A stretch of DNA of 64,000 bases. Origin: Yoonia sp. F2084L. GTDB taxonomy: Bacteria > Pseudomonadota > Alphaproteobacteria > Rhodobacterales > Rhodobacteraceae. Below are positions 9,577 to 18,350 of this stretch, piece by piece. Under the pieces are notes generated by a model. That model had not been told where the DNA came from, did not search any database, and saw nothing but the letters and a program-made list of their open reading frames with translations. The stretch's first letter is position 1; every line of letters starts with the position of its first letter. The translations under genes and the position numbers were made by a program. The stretch is taken from the NCBI RefSeq assembly GCF_023015625.1, contig NZ_JALKAH010000001.1, positions 806,001-870,000 on the forward strand. The letters run 5' to 3'.

Positions 9577-10745
9577 TCACCGTCGCGGACGCGCTGGCGC
9601 AACTGTTCACACTCGCCTCTCCGCTAGAGGCCGAGAACGTCCCGCTTAGCGAAGCAAACGGACGTGTGTTGGCGCAGGATGTGCAGGCGACGCGCAACCA
9701 GCCGCCGTTTGCTGCCTCTGCGATGGATGGCTATGCGGTGAAAGCGGACGCGATCAAGCCGGGGCAAACGTTTGAGGTCATTGGAGAAGCCGCCGCAGGC
9801 CACCGATGGGACGGCACCGTCGGCCAAGGCCAAACCGTACGCATCTTCACCGGCGCACCCCTGCCAGATGGTACGGATCACGTCATCATTCAGGAAAACA
9901 TCACGCGCGATGGCGACACGATCACGCTCGACGACAGTGCCAATGACAAACCACATGTACGCCCGGCAGGTGCTGACTTCAAAACCGGTGATAAGATAAA
10001 CGCCTCGCGTGTGCTGAGCCCCTCTGACGTCGCATTGCTGGCGTCAATGAACATCGCAACCGTCCCCGTCACGCGCCGGCCAAGTGTTGCGATCATCGCG
10101 ACCGGGGATGAATTGGTCCAACCGGGCGAAACACCCCGCGATGATCAAATCATCGCTTCAAACAGCTACGGGCTAGCTGCGCTTATCGAAAACCTTGGAG
10201 CAAAGGCCAGGCTGCTTCCCATCGCACGCGACAACGCGGCATCACTGGGGCTTGCCTTTGATCTGGCCGTCGATGCTGACCTCATCGTCACAATCGGGGG
10301 GGCATCAGTTGGCGACCACGACATTGTCGGCACCGTGGCACAGGCCAAAGGCATGGAAAGATCTTTTTACAAAGTCGCCATGCGACCCGGCAAACCACTG
10401 ATGGCGGGACGCATCGGCCAAGCCACAATGATCGGCCTGCCAGGCAACCCTGTCTCGGCGATGGTTTGCGGGCATATCTTTCTGGCACCGGTCATCCGCA
10501 AGATGCTGGGGCTCGGTGAAAATCCGGCACCGCGTGAAACGCACGCACTGTCCAAAGACACTGCTGCAAACGGCCCGCGCGAACACTACATGCGCGCGCA
10601 CCTCGGGTCGAATGGCGTAACAATCTTCGACCGCCAGGACAGCGCCTTGCTCACCGTGCTCGCTGACGCCAACTGCCTCGCCGTGCGCGGGATCAACGAT
10701 CCAGCCCGCAAAGCTGGCGACAGGGTCCAGATCATCCGCCTCTGA
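9573..10745 (+). CDS. moeA: molybdopterin molybdenumtransferase
   Basis: 390 residues. Inserts molybdate into adenylylated molybdopterin. Family marks are [13 protein letters not shown] near the N-terminus, [15 protein letters not shown], the MPT-binding block IIATGDELV and [26 protein letters not shown] and [11 protein letters not shown], ending in the barrel domain IV. The start overlaps moaC by 4 bp. It is the last gene of the trpG-to-moeA run. The next 125 bp hold the lexA promoter. Confidence 0.97.
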   Translation: MITVADALAQLFTLASPLEAENVPLSEANGRVLAQDVQATRNQPPFAASAMDGYAVKADAIKPGQTFEVIGEAAAGHRWDGTVGQGQTVRIFTGAPLPDGTDHVIIQENITRDGDTITLDDSANDKPHVRPAGADFKTGDKINASRVLSPSDVALLASMNIATVPVTRRPSVAIIATGDELVQPGETPRDDQIIASNSYGLAALIENLGAKARLLPIARDNAASLGLAFDLAVDADLIVTIGGASVGDHDIVGTVAQAKGMERSFYKVAMRPGKPLMAGRIGQATMIGLPGNPVSAMVCGHIFLAPVIRKMLGLGENPAPRETHALSKDTAANGPREHYMRAHLGSNGVTIFDRQDSALLTVLADANCLAVRGINDPARKAGDRVQIIRL

Positions 10746-10810
10746 CTTTCTTCGTCCCGTCAAACTTCCGCCGGAGGCATCTTGGCTTACGGCAGGCACA
10801 AACCTCACCG

Positions 10811-10839
10811 TTGACACAAAACAAGAACATGCATAGAAC
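10811..10839 (+). promoter_or_regulatory. lexA promoter with overlapping LexA (SOS) box
   Basis: A consensus -35 TTGACA (10811-10816), a 17-bp spacer and a -10-like TAGAAC (10834-10839) lie about 30 bp upstream of the lexA ATG. GAAC-ATGCATA-GAAC (10825-10839) is a perfect GAAC-N7-GAAC direct repeat, the alphaproteobacterial form of the LexA box (GTTC-N7-GTTC on the other strand). It covers the spacer and the -10, so LexA binding should block RNA polymerase. This is classic negative autoregulation. Confidence 0.88.
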
Positions 10840-10870
10840 ATATGCAAAACGTGACAACGGAGCATCGCCT

Positions 10871-11557
10871 ATGTTGACGAAAAAGCAACTCGACCTGTTA
10901 GAGTTTATCCACAAGCGTGTTCAGCGCGACGGTGTGCCGCCCAGTTTCGACGAAATGAAAGAAGCGCTGGATTTGCGATCCAAATCCGGCATTCACCGCC
11001 TCATCACAGCTTTGGAAGAACGCGGATTTATCCGCCGCCTCGCGCACCGGGCACGCGCGCTGGAGATCGTGAAACTGCCTGATGCGATGCAGACCAAAAC
11101 AGGTTTCACGCCGCGAGTGATCGACGGTGACAAACCTGACAGCACCCCTGTGACGGCCCTTCCGGTCGATAACGGTTCTGTTGATCTACCCATGATGGGT
11201 CGCATTGCGGCTGGTGTGCCGATCGAAGCGATTAGTGAAGCATCGCGCAACGTTTCCGTCCCGCAATCGATGGTGGGTGCTGGCGATCATTACGCGCTTG
11301 AGGTCAAAGGCGATTCGATGATCGACGCGGGCATCAATGACGGTGACGTCGTTGTGATCCGGGAAACAACGGTCGCCGATAATGGCGATATCGTTGTGGC
11401 ACTGGTTGAAGGGCATGAAGCAACACTGAAGCGGTTCCGCCGCAATGGTGGGGCGATAGCGCTTGAAGCTGCAAACCCGGCCTATGAAACACGGGTCTTC
11501 CGCGACGATCAGGTCAAAGTTCAAGGCCGTTTGGTTGGTTTGATCCGCACCTACTAA
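10871..11557 (+). CDS. lexA: LexA repressor, SOS regulator
   Basis: 228 residues from the ATG at 10871. An in-frame TTG at 10811 is rejected because it is the -35 element of the promoter. The N-terminal winged helix ([37 protein letters not shown]) binds the SOS box. The linker leads to the self-cleavage site AAG in GRIAAGVP, then the S24-type serine GDSM and the lysine in HEATLKRF, which form the Ser/Lys dyad. All residues needed for RecA-stimulated autocleavage are present. A strong hairpin terminator starts 18 bp after the stop. Confidence 0.98.
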   Translation: MLTKKQLDLLEFIHKRVQRDGVPPSFDEMKEALDLRSKSGIHRLITALEERGFIRRLAHRARALEIVKLPDAMQTKTGFTPRVIDGDKPDSTPVTALPVDNGSVDLPMMGRIAAGVPIEAISEASRNVSVPQSMVGAGDHYALEVKGDSMIDAGINDGDVVVIRETTVADNGDIVVALVEGHEATLKRFRRNGGAIALEAANPAYETRVFRDDQVKVQGRLVGLIRTY

Positions 11558-11558
11558 G

Positions 11559-13679
11559 CTAGTCGGTTTGCGTGTAAAGGGTCGCCTCGGCGACCCTTTT
11601 TCTTTGCGCAATTGATAGCTGGACTGGGGCGGGCACTGGCCCTTGGCGTATGTTCCACGGACGTTGTCCGGCGACCTGATGCGCCGTCGTGATCCGCAGA
11701 TCACCATCCACGGTCAAATCCAGCGCCAGCGCGCCGGTGTTTCGCAACCGCAGAACATCGTAGACAAGGCACGGCCGCATGACCTCATCCGTCTGATTGC
11801 TGATCAACACATCCGCGCCACCACATCCGGTCATCTCAGCAAGCGCTGTTTTACCTGAGACTTGCGTGATCCGCCAATCACCGACGGCAGCATAGATAAT
11901 CCGCCCCTCACGCTCCAGACCCGACCGTGCGGCTGCCAAATCCTGCGCCACAGGCCCGCCATCATTTTCAAGCCATATCCCCGCGACGAAACCGCTTCCC
12001 TTCGCTTTGGACAGCACGCGCCCTTCCACGCTTTGCAACCCAATCAGGGAGCCACTGTCAGCCACCAGCAATGCAGGTCGTGTGCTTTGCTGCCACAAAA
12101 CCAATGCAGCGACGACAGCAATCCCACCGGCCCACCGCCCGCGCCCGTTGACAAGCACAATCCACAGCAGGCCAAACGCCAGAACCGGAAGAACAAACCA
12201 ATCCGGTGCCCAAACATGGCTGAGCGCACCCTCTTGGGCAGACACAGTCGCTGCCACAAACAGGATCCACCGCAGCCCGATGTCCATCAACCATAGCCCA
12301 ATACCCCACAAGCCAAAGGGCGCCAGGCAAACAGCGAGGACTGCCGCAGGCATGACGAGCATCCCCATTAAGGGCACACTCAGAACATTGGCAATCAACC
12401 CGTAATGTGCAATTTGATTAAAATGCGCCGCCGCGAACGGGGCCGTCGCAAGCCCTGCGATGAACGACGACAAAACCACCGACAGGATCGGCCGTGTCCA
12501 TTTTGGCAAACCCGTCAAGTCAAACCGCCGCAGCGCACCAAAGACGGCGACCAAGGCAGTCGTGGCGGCAAACGACATCTGAAATCCGGGGCCGATAAGC
12601 GCCTCGGGCTGCCACATCAAAACGATGACCGCGGCCATTGCCACAGCCCGCAGCGTTAGTGCGCGGCGTCCCAGCAACACGGCAACAAGCATCACGGCGA
12701 CCATAATAAAGGCGCGCTCTGTGGCGACATTTCCACCGGACAGCGCCAAATAGAATGCCCCTACGATCAGGGCGCAGACCGCCGCGATTTTCTTTGTGGG
12801 CCAGCGCAATGCAACACCCGGCACAACCGCCAGACCGTAGCGCACCAACGCAAAGATGAACCCGGTCAGCAGGCCCATGTGCAGGCCAGAGATGGCCAAC
12901 AAATGCGCAAGGTTAGACGCGCGCAGATCGGTCAGCGTCGCCTGCCCCATTCCGGACCGGTCACCGGTCATGATCGCCGCAGCAAAAGCCCCGGTTTCAC
13001 CCGGCATAGCCTCCTGTACCGCACGCGAAATCGCCATCCGCATTCCGAAAATCTGCGTCTTCAAGTCAGGCTTCTCTGGCACATGCAGCCGCAGAGCAGG
13101 CGTGCGCGTATAGCCCACTGCACCGACCTGCAAGAACCAAGCATGGCGTTGAAAATCGAAGCCGCCGGGTTCGGCAGGCCCTGCGGGTGGCGACAGATGC
13201 CCCGTCAGGATAATGACATCGCCGGGCGTGAAGACCGCAATGGGCTGTTCGCCATGTAAGGACACCCGTACACGATCGGGCGTGCGGTCCGGTGCCATCC
13301 GTGCCAATACCACCCGATCAAGCGTCAGCCGCACCGCATCACTGGCTGAGCGGTCGATGTTCACCACCCGCCCTTCAATCGGGCCGTAATAGCGGAAGGT
13401 CAGAACGGGTGCTTCGACCGCAGAAACCCGGTGTTTTGCAACGCCAACGCCCGCCAGAACCAATGCGACCGCAACAAGCAATGGCGCGAAAGCTGTCGGA
13501 ACCAAACGCGCGCAAATCAAGGCCGCAACACCCGCAACGCCCAGAGCGGCCATCAGCAGCATGTCTGGCTCTGATCCAAGACCAAAATAGGTCCCCACAC
13601 CAACGCCCAGACACACCGGCACCCAGCCGATCAGTGATCCGCGTTGCGCCAGAAGTGCTGCTTCAACGGTTGCGCGCAC
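11559..13679 (-). CDS. comEC: ComEC/Rec2 family competence protein
   Basis: About 706 residues with a GTG start at 13679; a later start is possible because no strong ribosome site is evident. It is a polytopic inner-membrane protein. After two to three N-terminal membrane segments there is an OB-like soluble domain (ILTGHLSPPAGPAEPGGFD), then the Competence-domain core with LAISGLHMGLLTGFIF, LALSGGNVATERAFIM and many hydrophobic helices. Length and C-terminal sequence suggest a degenerate metallo-beta-lactamase-like end, since no HxHxDH motif is seen. The family takes single-stranded DNA across the inner membrane in transformation, and in Rhodobacterales it is also needed for receiving gene transfer agent DNA. 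It is convergent with lexA, 1 bp between stops. Confidence 0.9.
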   Translation of the reverse strand: MRATVEAALLAQRGSLIGWVPVCLGVGVGTYFGLGSEPDMLLMAALGVAGVAALICARLVPTAFAPLLVAVALVLAGVGVAKHRVSAVEAPVLTFRYYGPIEGRVVNIDRSASDAVRLTLDRVVLARMAPDRTPDRVRVSLHGEQPIAVFTPGDVIILTGHLSPPAGPAEPGGFDFQRHAWFLQVGAVGYTRTPALRLHVPEKPDLKTQIFGMRMAISRAVQEAMPGETGAFAAAIMTGDRSGMGQATLTDLRASNLAHLLAISGLHMGLLTGFIFALVRYGLAVVPGVALRWPTKKIAAVCALIVGAFYLALSGGNVATERAFIMVAVMLVAVLLGRRALTLRAVAMAAVIVLMWQPEALIGPGFQMSFAATTALVAVFGALRRFDLTGLPKWTRPILSVVLSSFIAGLATAPFAAAHFNQIAHYGLIANVLSVPLMGMLVMPAAVLAVCLAPFGLWGIGLWLMDIGLRWILFVAATVSAQEGALSHVWAPDWFVLPVLAFGLLWIVLVNGRGRWAGGIAVVAALVLWQQSTRPALLVADSGSLIGLQSVEGRVLSKAKGSGFVAGIWLENDGGPVAQDLAAARSGLEREGRIIYAAVGDWRITQVSGKTALAEMTGCGGADVLISNQTDEVMRPCLVYDVLRLRNTGALALDLTVDGDLRITTAHQVAGQRPWNIRQGPVPAPVQLSIAQRKRVAEATLYTQTD
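11576..11604 (+). terminator. lexA terminator, lying inside the 3' coding end of comEC
   Basis: AAAGGGTCGC-CTCG-GCGACCCTTT forms a 10-11 bp perfect stem, followed by TTCTTT and preceded by an A run. It is placed as an intrinsic terminator for lexA on the plus strand. The same bases code for the last dozen or so residues of the convergent comEC gene, so the comEC C-terminus is constrained by the hairpin, or the reverse. Confidence 0.85.
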
Positions 13680-13762
13680 TTGTCCTTCACCCCGCAGTTT
13701 CGTATCCCGTCCCCAAGCCGGAACCCTACCGGAAAGCTGGTTAGCGAAAGGTTAATATCCGC

Positions 13763-15157
13763 ATGTCTGTCGTCACACGTTTCGCCCCGTCGCCCACAGG
13801 TGCCCTGCACATCGGGAGCGCGCGGACTGCTTTGTTTAACTGGCTCTATGCCCGTGGGCGGGGTGGCAAATTCCTGCTGCGGATTGAAGATACCGACAAA
13901 GGGCGATCCACCGACGAAAACCGGGAAGCCATCCTTGATGGTCTGACATGGCTGGGCCTTGACTGGGACGGTGCGCCATCAAGCCAAGCCGCCAACGCGG
14001 ATCGCCATGCCGCGGTCGCGAACACATTACTGGCAAACGGTCACGCCTATAAGTGCTTCAGCACCCAAGAAGAGATCGAAGCTTTCCGTGAAAAGGCCCG
14101 CGCCGAAAAAATCTCGACCCTTTTTCGCTCGCCTTGGCGCGATGTGGCAGAGGCTGATCATCCGGACGCGCCTTATGTGATCCGCATCAAAGCCCCGCGC
14201 GAGGGTCAGACAACCCTACACGATGAGGTGCAGGGCGATGTGACGTGGTCGAATGACCAGCTTGACGATATGATCCTGCTGCGCTCTGACGGCACACCGG
14301 TTTATATGCTCGCTGTCGTGGTAGATGATCACGATATGGGTGTGACCCATGTGATCCGTGGCGATGATCACCTTGCCAATGCGTTTCGGCAGAACCTGAT
14401 CTATGAAGCGATGGGTTGGGACAAACCGACCCTTGCACATATCCCCCTGATTTTCGGCGCCGATGGGAAAAAACTGTCCAAACGCCACGGCGCAACTGGT
14501 GCGGCCGAATATCAGGCGCTGGGATACCCTGCGGCTGGCATGCGCAACTATCTGACACGTCTGGGTTGGAGCCACGGAGACGATGAATTCTTCTCGGATG
14601 CCCAGGCGCGGGACTGGTTTGATCTGGGCGGAATCGGCAAATCGCCAGCGCGTTTTGACTTCAAAAAGCTCGAAAACATCTGTGGTCAGCACATCGCGGT
14701 CGCGGACGATGCTGCACTGCTGCAAGAATTGCAGGATTTTCTGGCCGCAACTGGTGCAGCACCACTGACTGAAACACAAAACGACGGAATGTTGACCGCG
14801 ATGTACTGCCTCAAAGAAAGGGCGAAGACATTCCCGGAACTCATTGATAAGGCTCACTTTGTACTGACGCAACGTCCGGTCGAAATCGAAGAGAAGGCGG
14901 CCAGCCATCTCACGGATGTATCCCGTGGTATACTGAGAGAATTGACGCCGCAGCTGCAAAATGCTAGCTGGTCTCGAGACATCCTTGAAGGGATCGTCGC
15001 ATCCACTGCCGAAGCTCATGACATGAAACTAGGCAAGCTGGCCGGGCCTTTACGCGCGGCACTCGCAGGACGCGCGGTTTCACCCAGTATGTTCGATATG
15101 ATGTTGGTCCTTGGGCAAGATGAAACCATCGCCCGCCTACAGGATGCCAGTCGCTGA
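13763..15157 (+). CDS. gltX: glutamyl-tRNA synthetase
   Basis: 464 residues. Class I synthetase that charges tRNA-Glu. The opening [20 protein letters not shown] carries the HIGH-type motif (HIGS), and KLSKRHGA is the KMSKS-type motif. The C-terminal helical anticodon-binding half is complete. Many Rhodobacterales carry two gltX copies; I cannot tell whether this one charges tRNA-Gln as well. The ATG follows GAAAGG. Divergent from comEC with about 80 bp between, and followed by a perfect palindrome before gltA. Confidence 0.96.
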   Translation: MSVVTRFAPSPTGALHIGSARTALFNWLYARGRGGKFLLRIEDTDKGRSTDENREAILDGLTWLGLDWDGAPSSQAANADRHAAVANTLLANGHAYKCFSTQEEIEAFREKARAEKISTLFRSPWRDVAEADHPDAPYVIRIKAPREGQTTLHDEVQGDVTWSNDQLDDMILLRSDGTPVYMLAVVVDDHDMGVTHVIRGDDHLANAFRQNLIYEAMGWDKPTLAHIPLIFGADGKKLSKRHGATGAAEYQALGYPAAGMRNYLTRLGWSHGDDEFFSDAQARDWFDLGGIGKSPARFDFKKLENICGQHIAVADDAALLQELQDFLAATGAAPLTETQNDGMLTAMYCLKERAKTFPELIDKAHFVLTQRPVEIEEKAASHLTDVSRGILRELTPQLQNASWSRDILEGIVASTAEAHDMKLGKLAGPLRAALAGRAVSPSMFDMMLVLGQDETIARLQDASR

Positions 15158-15160
15158 AAC

Positions 15161-15178
15161 CTATTCGTTAACGAATAG
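15161..15178. repeat. perfect 18-bp palindrome between gltX and gltA
   Basis: CTATTCGTT followed by AACGAATAG reads the same on both strands over 18 bp. It starts 4 bp after the gltX stop and lies 72 bp upstream of the gltA start. There is no T run after it and no loop, so it looks more like a protein-binding operator than an intrinsic terminator. The cognate regulator is unknown. Confidence 0.6.
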
Positions 15179-15249
15179 CAGCTAACCGGACACCAACGAC
15201 AATACATGCCGCGGCACGTCACCTGTGCCCGACCGAAAGGGGAACATTT

Positions 15250-16545
15250 ATGGCCGAGAATACCGACACAGCGAAGCTGACCATCAAGGGCAAAACCTAC
15301 GACCTGCCCATGCACTCCCCCACTGGTGGCCCTGACGTCATCGACATTCGCAAGCTTTACGGGCAGGCGGATGTTTTCACATACGATCCGGGCTTCACGT
15401 CCACCGCTGCCTGCGACAGTACAATCACCTTCATTGATGGTGAAAAAGGTGTCTTGCTGCACCGTGGCTATCCAATTGATCAGCTTGCAGGCAAATCGCA
15501 CTACCTCGAAGTGTGCTACCTGCTGCTTTACGGTGAACTGCCGTCTGCAGAAAAGCTGGAAGAGTTTGAATCGCTGGTCACCAACCACACGATGATCCAT
15601 GAGCAGATGCACAACTTCTTCCGTGGGTTCCGCCGCGATGCGCACCCGATGGCCACGATGGTCGGTGTTGTGGGGGCGATGTCCGCATTTTATCACGATT
15701 CCACCGACATCAACGATCCGCACCAGCGTGAGGTCGCGACGATCCGTTTGATCGCGAAGATGCCGACGGTTGCTGCGATGGCTTACAAGTACTCTATCGG
15801 TCAACCGTTTGTATATCCGCGCAATGACCTCGATTATGCCGCGAACTTCCTGCACATGTGCTTTGCCGTGCCCGCGCAAGAATACAACGTGAACCCGATC
15901 CTTGCCCGTGCGATGGACAGGATTTTCACGCTGCACGCAGACCACGAACAAAACGCATCGACCTCGACCGTGCGTCTGGCGTCATCCTCTGGCGCCAACC
16001 CGTTTGCTTGTATCGCCGCCGGTATCGCCTGCCTTTGGGGCCCTGCCCACGGTGGTGCAAACCAGGCATGTCTTGAAATGCTCAAGGAAATCGGCACACC
16101 GGACCGCATCCCAGAGTTCATCGCTCGCGCGAAGGATAAAAACGACAGCTATCGCCTGATGGGCTTTGGCCACCGGGTTTACAAAAACTTTGATCCGCGT
16201 GCGACGGTGATGAAGGAAAGCGCCGATGAGGTGCTTGATCTGCTGGGTGTTGAAAACAACCCCATCTTGCAGGTCGCGAAAGAGCTTGAGAAACAGGCAC
16301 TTGCCGATCCGTATTTTGCCGACAAGAAGCTGTTCCCGAACGTCGACTTCTATTCCGGCATTATCCTAGAGGCGATGGGTTTCCCCACCTCGATGTTCAC
16401 ACCGATCTTTGCGCTGGCCCGTACCGTGGGCTGGATTTCGCAATGGTCCGAGCAACTTGCCGATCCACAGTTGAAAATCGGCCGCCCGCGCCAGCTTTAT
16501 CTGGGTGAGATGCAGCGCGATTATGTCGACATTGAAAAGCGCTAA
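15250..16545 (+). CDS. gltA: citrate synthase
   Basis: 431 residues, the hexameric type I size of Gram-negative bacteria. Condenses acetyl-CoA with oxaloacetate at the entry to the TCA cycle. Catalytic landmarks are the histidine in [15 protein letters not shown], the histidine in [15 protein letters not shown], and the aspartate in [15 protein letters not shown]. The N-terminal beta-rich extension ([12 protein letters not shown]) typical of the hexameric type is present. GAAAGGGGAAC precedes the ATG. A strong terminator follows directly. Confidence 0.98.
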   Translation: MAENTDTAKLTIKGKTYDLPMHSPTGGPDVIDIRKLYGQADVFTYDPGFTSTAACDSTITFIDGEKGVLLHRGYPIDQLAGKSHYLEVCYLLLYGELPSAEKLEEFESLVTNHTMIHEQMHNFFRGFRRDAHPMATMVGVVGAMSAFYHDSTDINDPHQREVATIRLIAKMPTVAAMAYKYSIGQPFVYPRNDLDYAANFLHMCFAVPAQEYNVNPILARAMDRIFTLHADHEQNASTSTVRLASSSGANPFACIAAGIACLWGPAHGGANQACLEMLKEIGTPDRIPEFIARAKDKNDSYRLMGFGHRVYKNFDPRATVMKESADEVLDLLGVENNPILQVAKELEKQALADPYFADKKLFPNVDFYSGIILEAMGFPTSMFTPIFALARTVGWISQWSEQLADPQLKIGRPRQLYLGEMQRDYVDIEKR

Positions 16546-16552
16546 GAAAGCT

Positions 16553-16577
16553 GGGCTGCTTTCGGGCGGCCCTTTTT
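16553..16577 (+). terminator. gltA intrinsic terminator
   Basis: GGGCTGC-TTTCGG-GCGGCCC (7 bp with one G-T pair) followed by TTTTT, 8 bp after the gltA stop. The acetyltransferase ATG follows only 5 bp after the T run, so that gene is expressed by read-through or from a promoter inside gltA. Confidence 0.85.
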
Positions 16578-16581
16578 CGGT

Positions 16582-17079
16582 ATGATCCTGAAAACGGAAC
16601 GCCTGATCCTGCGCGCCGCAAAGCAGGGTGACCTCATGGACCTCTACGCGATCTTCAGCGATCCGCGTGCGATGCGGTATTGGTCCACAGCAGCCCATGA
16701 AAACCCTGAACGCACCCAGCAAAACCTTGATAGGTTGATAGCTGCGGCAGAACGACAGCTAACCTATTTTGTCATGGAAAGAGATGGTCGCGCCATTGGT
16801 GTGGCCGGCATGCATAAGACTGATGAGGTCGGCTTTCTTCTGCATCCCGACTATTGGCGGCAAGGGATCGTGACCGAGGCGATGAATACGATTATCCCCT
16901 ACCTCTTTGAGGTCACAGACCATGCACAGTTGACCGCCGACGCAGACCCACGCAACGAAGCCTCGGTCGGGATCTTGAAATCACTGGGATTTCAGGAAAC
17001 GCACCGGGCAGAAAAGACGTTTTGCATCAATGGTGAATGGTCTGACAGCGTCTACTTCGCCCTTCAGCGCCCCTCATAA
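16582..17079 (+). CDS. GNAT family N-acetyltransferase (RimJ/RimL type)
   Basis: 165 residues. The opening ILKTERLILRAAKQGDLMDLYAIFSD is typical of the RimJ/RimL branch (Acetyltransf_3). The acetyl-CoA binding motif A region is GFLLHPDYWRQGIVTEAMNTII, followed by DPRNEASVGILKSLGFQE, the usual GNAT end block. The substrate is unknown; relatives acetylate protein N-termini, tRNA-bound or small amines. No good ribosome site precedes the ATG, which sits right behind the gltA terminator. It overlaps the convergent isomerase gene by 16 bp at its 3' end. Confidence 0.85.
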   Translation: MILKTERLILRAAKQGDLMDLYAIFSDPRAMRYWSTAAHENPERTQQNLDRLIAAAERQLTYFVMERDGRAIGVAGMHKTDEVGFLLHPDYWRQGIVTEAMNTIIPYLFEVTDHAQLTADADPRNEASVGILKSLGFQETHRAEKTFCINGEWSDSVYFALQRPS

Positions 17080-17840
17080 ACCGCCTGACGCTTCTCCAAG
17101 AACGCGACGACACCTTCCTGAAAGTCACGCGTCTTACCACAGCGTCCTTGCAGCTTTGCCTCCAGCGCCAATTGCTCATCCAGTGAGTTCTCAAACGACC
17201 CACGAATTGCTTTCTTCAACTGGCGATAGGCCACTGTCGGCCCCTGCGCCAAATGCGCCGCACGCCCCTGCACATGCTCTAGGAAAGTCGCGGCTGGGGC
17301 TGTTTCATAGATCATGCCCCACTGCTCTGCCTGTTGCGCGCTGATCTTATCTGCAAAGAGCGCCGCCCCCATCGCCTTGGCCGCACCCATCTGGCGTGGC
17401 AACCAATAGGTACCACCGGCATCAGGGATCAGGCCGATCCGCGTGAAGGCCTGAATGAAATAGGCGTCCTCTGACGCAATCACCACGTCTGCGGCCAGCG
17501 CAAGGTTGGCCCCTGCTCCCGCCGCAGGTCCATTGACCGCAGAAATCGTGGGCACCCGGCAATCAAAGATCGCCTTCAGCATTGGTACATATTCGTCCCG
17601 TAAAGTCCGCTCTAGATCCATCGACGCAGCATTGCCGCCATCGCCAAGGTCCTGGCCGGAACAGAAGGCTTTGCCTGCCCCCGTCAACACAACCACCCGC
17701 GCGTCCCGCTCTGCCGCTTTCATCGCATGGGTAATCTCGGCGCGCATTTGGGTGTTGAGCGCGTTCATCATGTCGGGGCGGTTCAGCGTGATCACCGCGA
17801 CAGAATTGCGAATGACAAGTTTGATGGCCTGATAGTCCAT
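17064..17840 (-). CDS. enoyl-CoA hydratase/isomerase family protein, PaaG-like
   Basis: 258 residues of the crotonase fold. The CoA-binding AFCSGQDLGDGG and the oxyanion segment NGPAAGAGANLALAADVV are intact. The block FTRIGLIPDAGGTYWLPR lacks the first catalytic glutamate of true hydratases but keeps the aspartate in PDAGG. That pattern matches PaaG, the 2-(1,2-epoxy-1,2-dihydrophenyl)acetyl-CoA isomerase of phenylacetate degradation, rather than a classic hydratase. No other paa gene is in the window, so its pathway is uncertain. It lies 60 bp downstream of ccmH on the same strand. Confidence 0.8.
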   Translation of the reverse strand: MDYQAIKLVIRNSVAVITLNRPDMMNALNTQMRAEITHAMKAAERDARVVVLTGAGKAFCSGQDLGDGGNAASMDLERTLRDEYVPMLKAIFDCRVPTISAVNGPAAGAGANLALAADVVIASEDAYFIQAFTRIGLIPDAGGTYWLPRQMGAAKAMGAALFADKISAQQAEQWGMIYETAPAATFLEHVQGRAAHLAQGPTVAYRQLKKAIRGSFENSLDEQLALEAKLQGRCGKTRDFQEGVVAFLEKRQAVYEGR

Positions 17841-17900
17841 ACAGGGGATCCTTTTGCAAAGTTTCCCCTAAGGTAATGAACTGATCAGTTTAGGAAAGCC

Positions 17901-18350
17901 CTACGGGACGTCATTACCCAAGATTTTCTCTAATTCGGCTTTTTCCGCGTCGCTCAGACCCTCGTCCACAGGACGCCGCGCCCTGATCGTGGACCAACCG
18001 ATCCCAAGGGCGATCAACAATAGCGCCGGCGCAGCCAGCCAGAGGATCAGGTTCGCCCCGCGTGCGTCGGGGCGCAGCAATACAAACTCCCCATAACGCG
18101 CGACCATGAAATCGAGCGCCTCTTGGTCCGTGTCGCCCGCAACCAGCCGTTCACGCAGCACGATCCGCAGCTCTTGCGCCAAGGCCGCGTTGCTTTCATC
18201 AATGCTTTCATTGCGGCAAACCGGACAGCGCAATTCCTGCGACAAAGCCCGCGCGCGATCTTCCAACACCGGATCATCCAGCATCTCGTTCGGATCAACC
18301 GCCCAAAGCGGTGATGCAAGCAGCATCAGGATGATGGCCAGCCGCTTCAT
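17901..18350 (-). CDS. ccmH: cytochrome c maturation protein CcmH
   Basis: 149 residues. A signal peptide (MKRLAIILMLLASPLWAVD) leads to a periplasmic domain with the redox motif LRCPVCRNESIDESNA, then a C-terminal membrane helix (LILWLAAPALLLIALGIGW). CcmH reduces or holds apocytochrome c for heme attachment together with CcmF. It is the short form, without the CcmI/TPR extension. Its ATG overlaps the ccmF stop (ATGA). ccmI and ccmABCDG are not in the window. Confidence 0.95.
   Translation of the reverse strand: MKRLAIILMLLASPLWAVDPNEMLDDPVLEDRARALSQELRCPVCRNESIDESNAALAQELRIVLRERLVAGDTDQEALDFMVARYGEFVLLRPDARGANLILWLAAPALLLIALGIGWSTIRARRPVDEGLSDAEKAELEKILGNDVP

Noticed and set aside
13721..13735. 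LexA-like GAAC-CCTACCG-GAAA between comEC and gltX
   Set aside because: The second half has one mismatch and nothing else supports SOS control of comEC.
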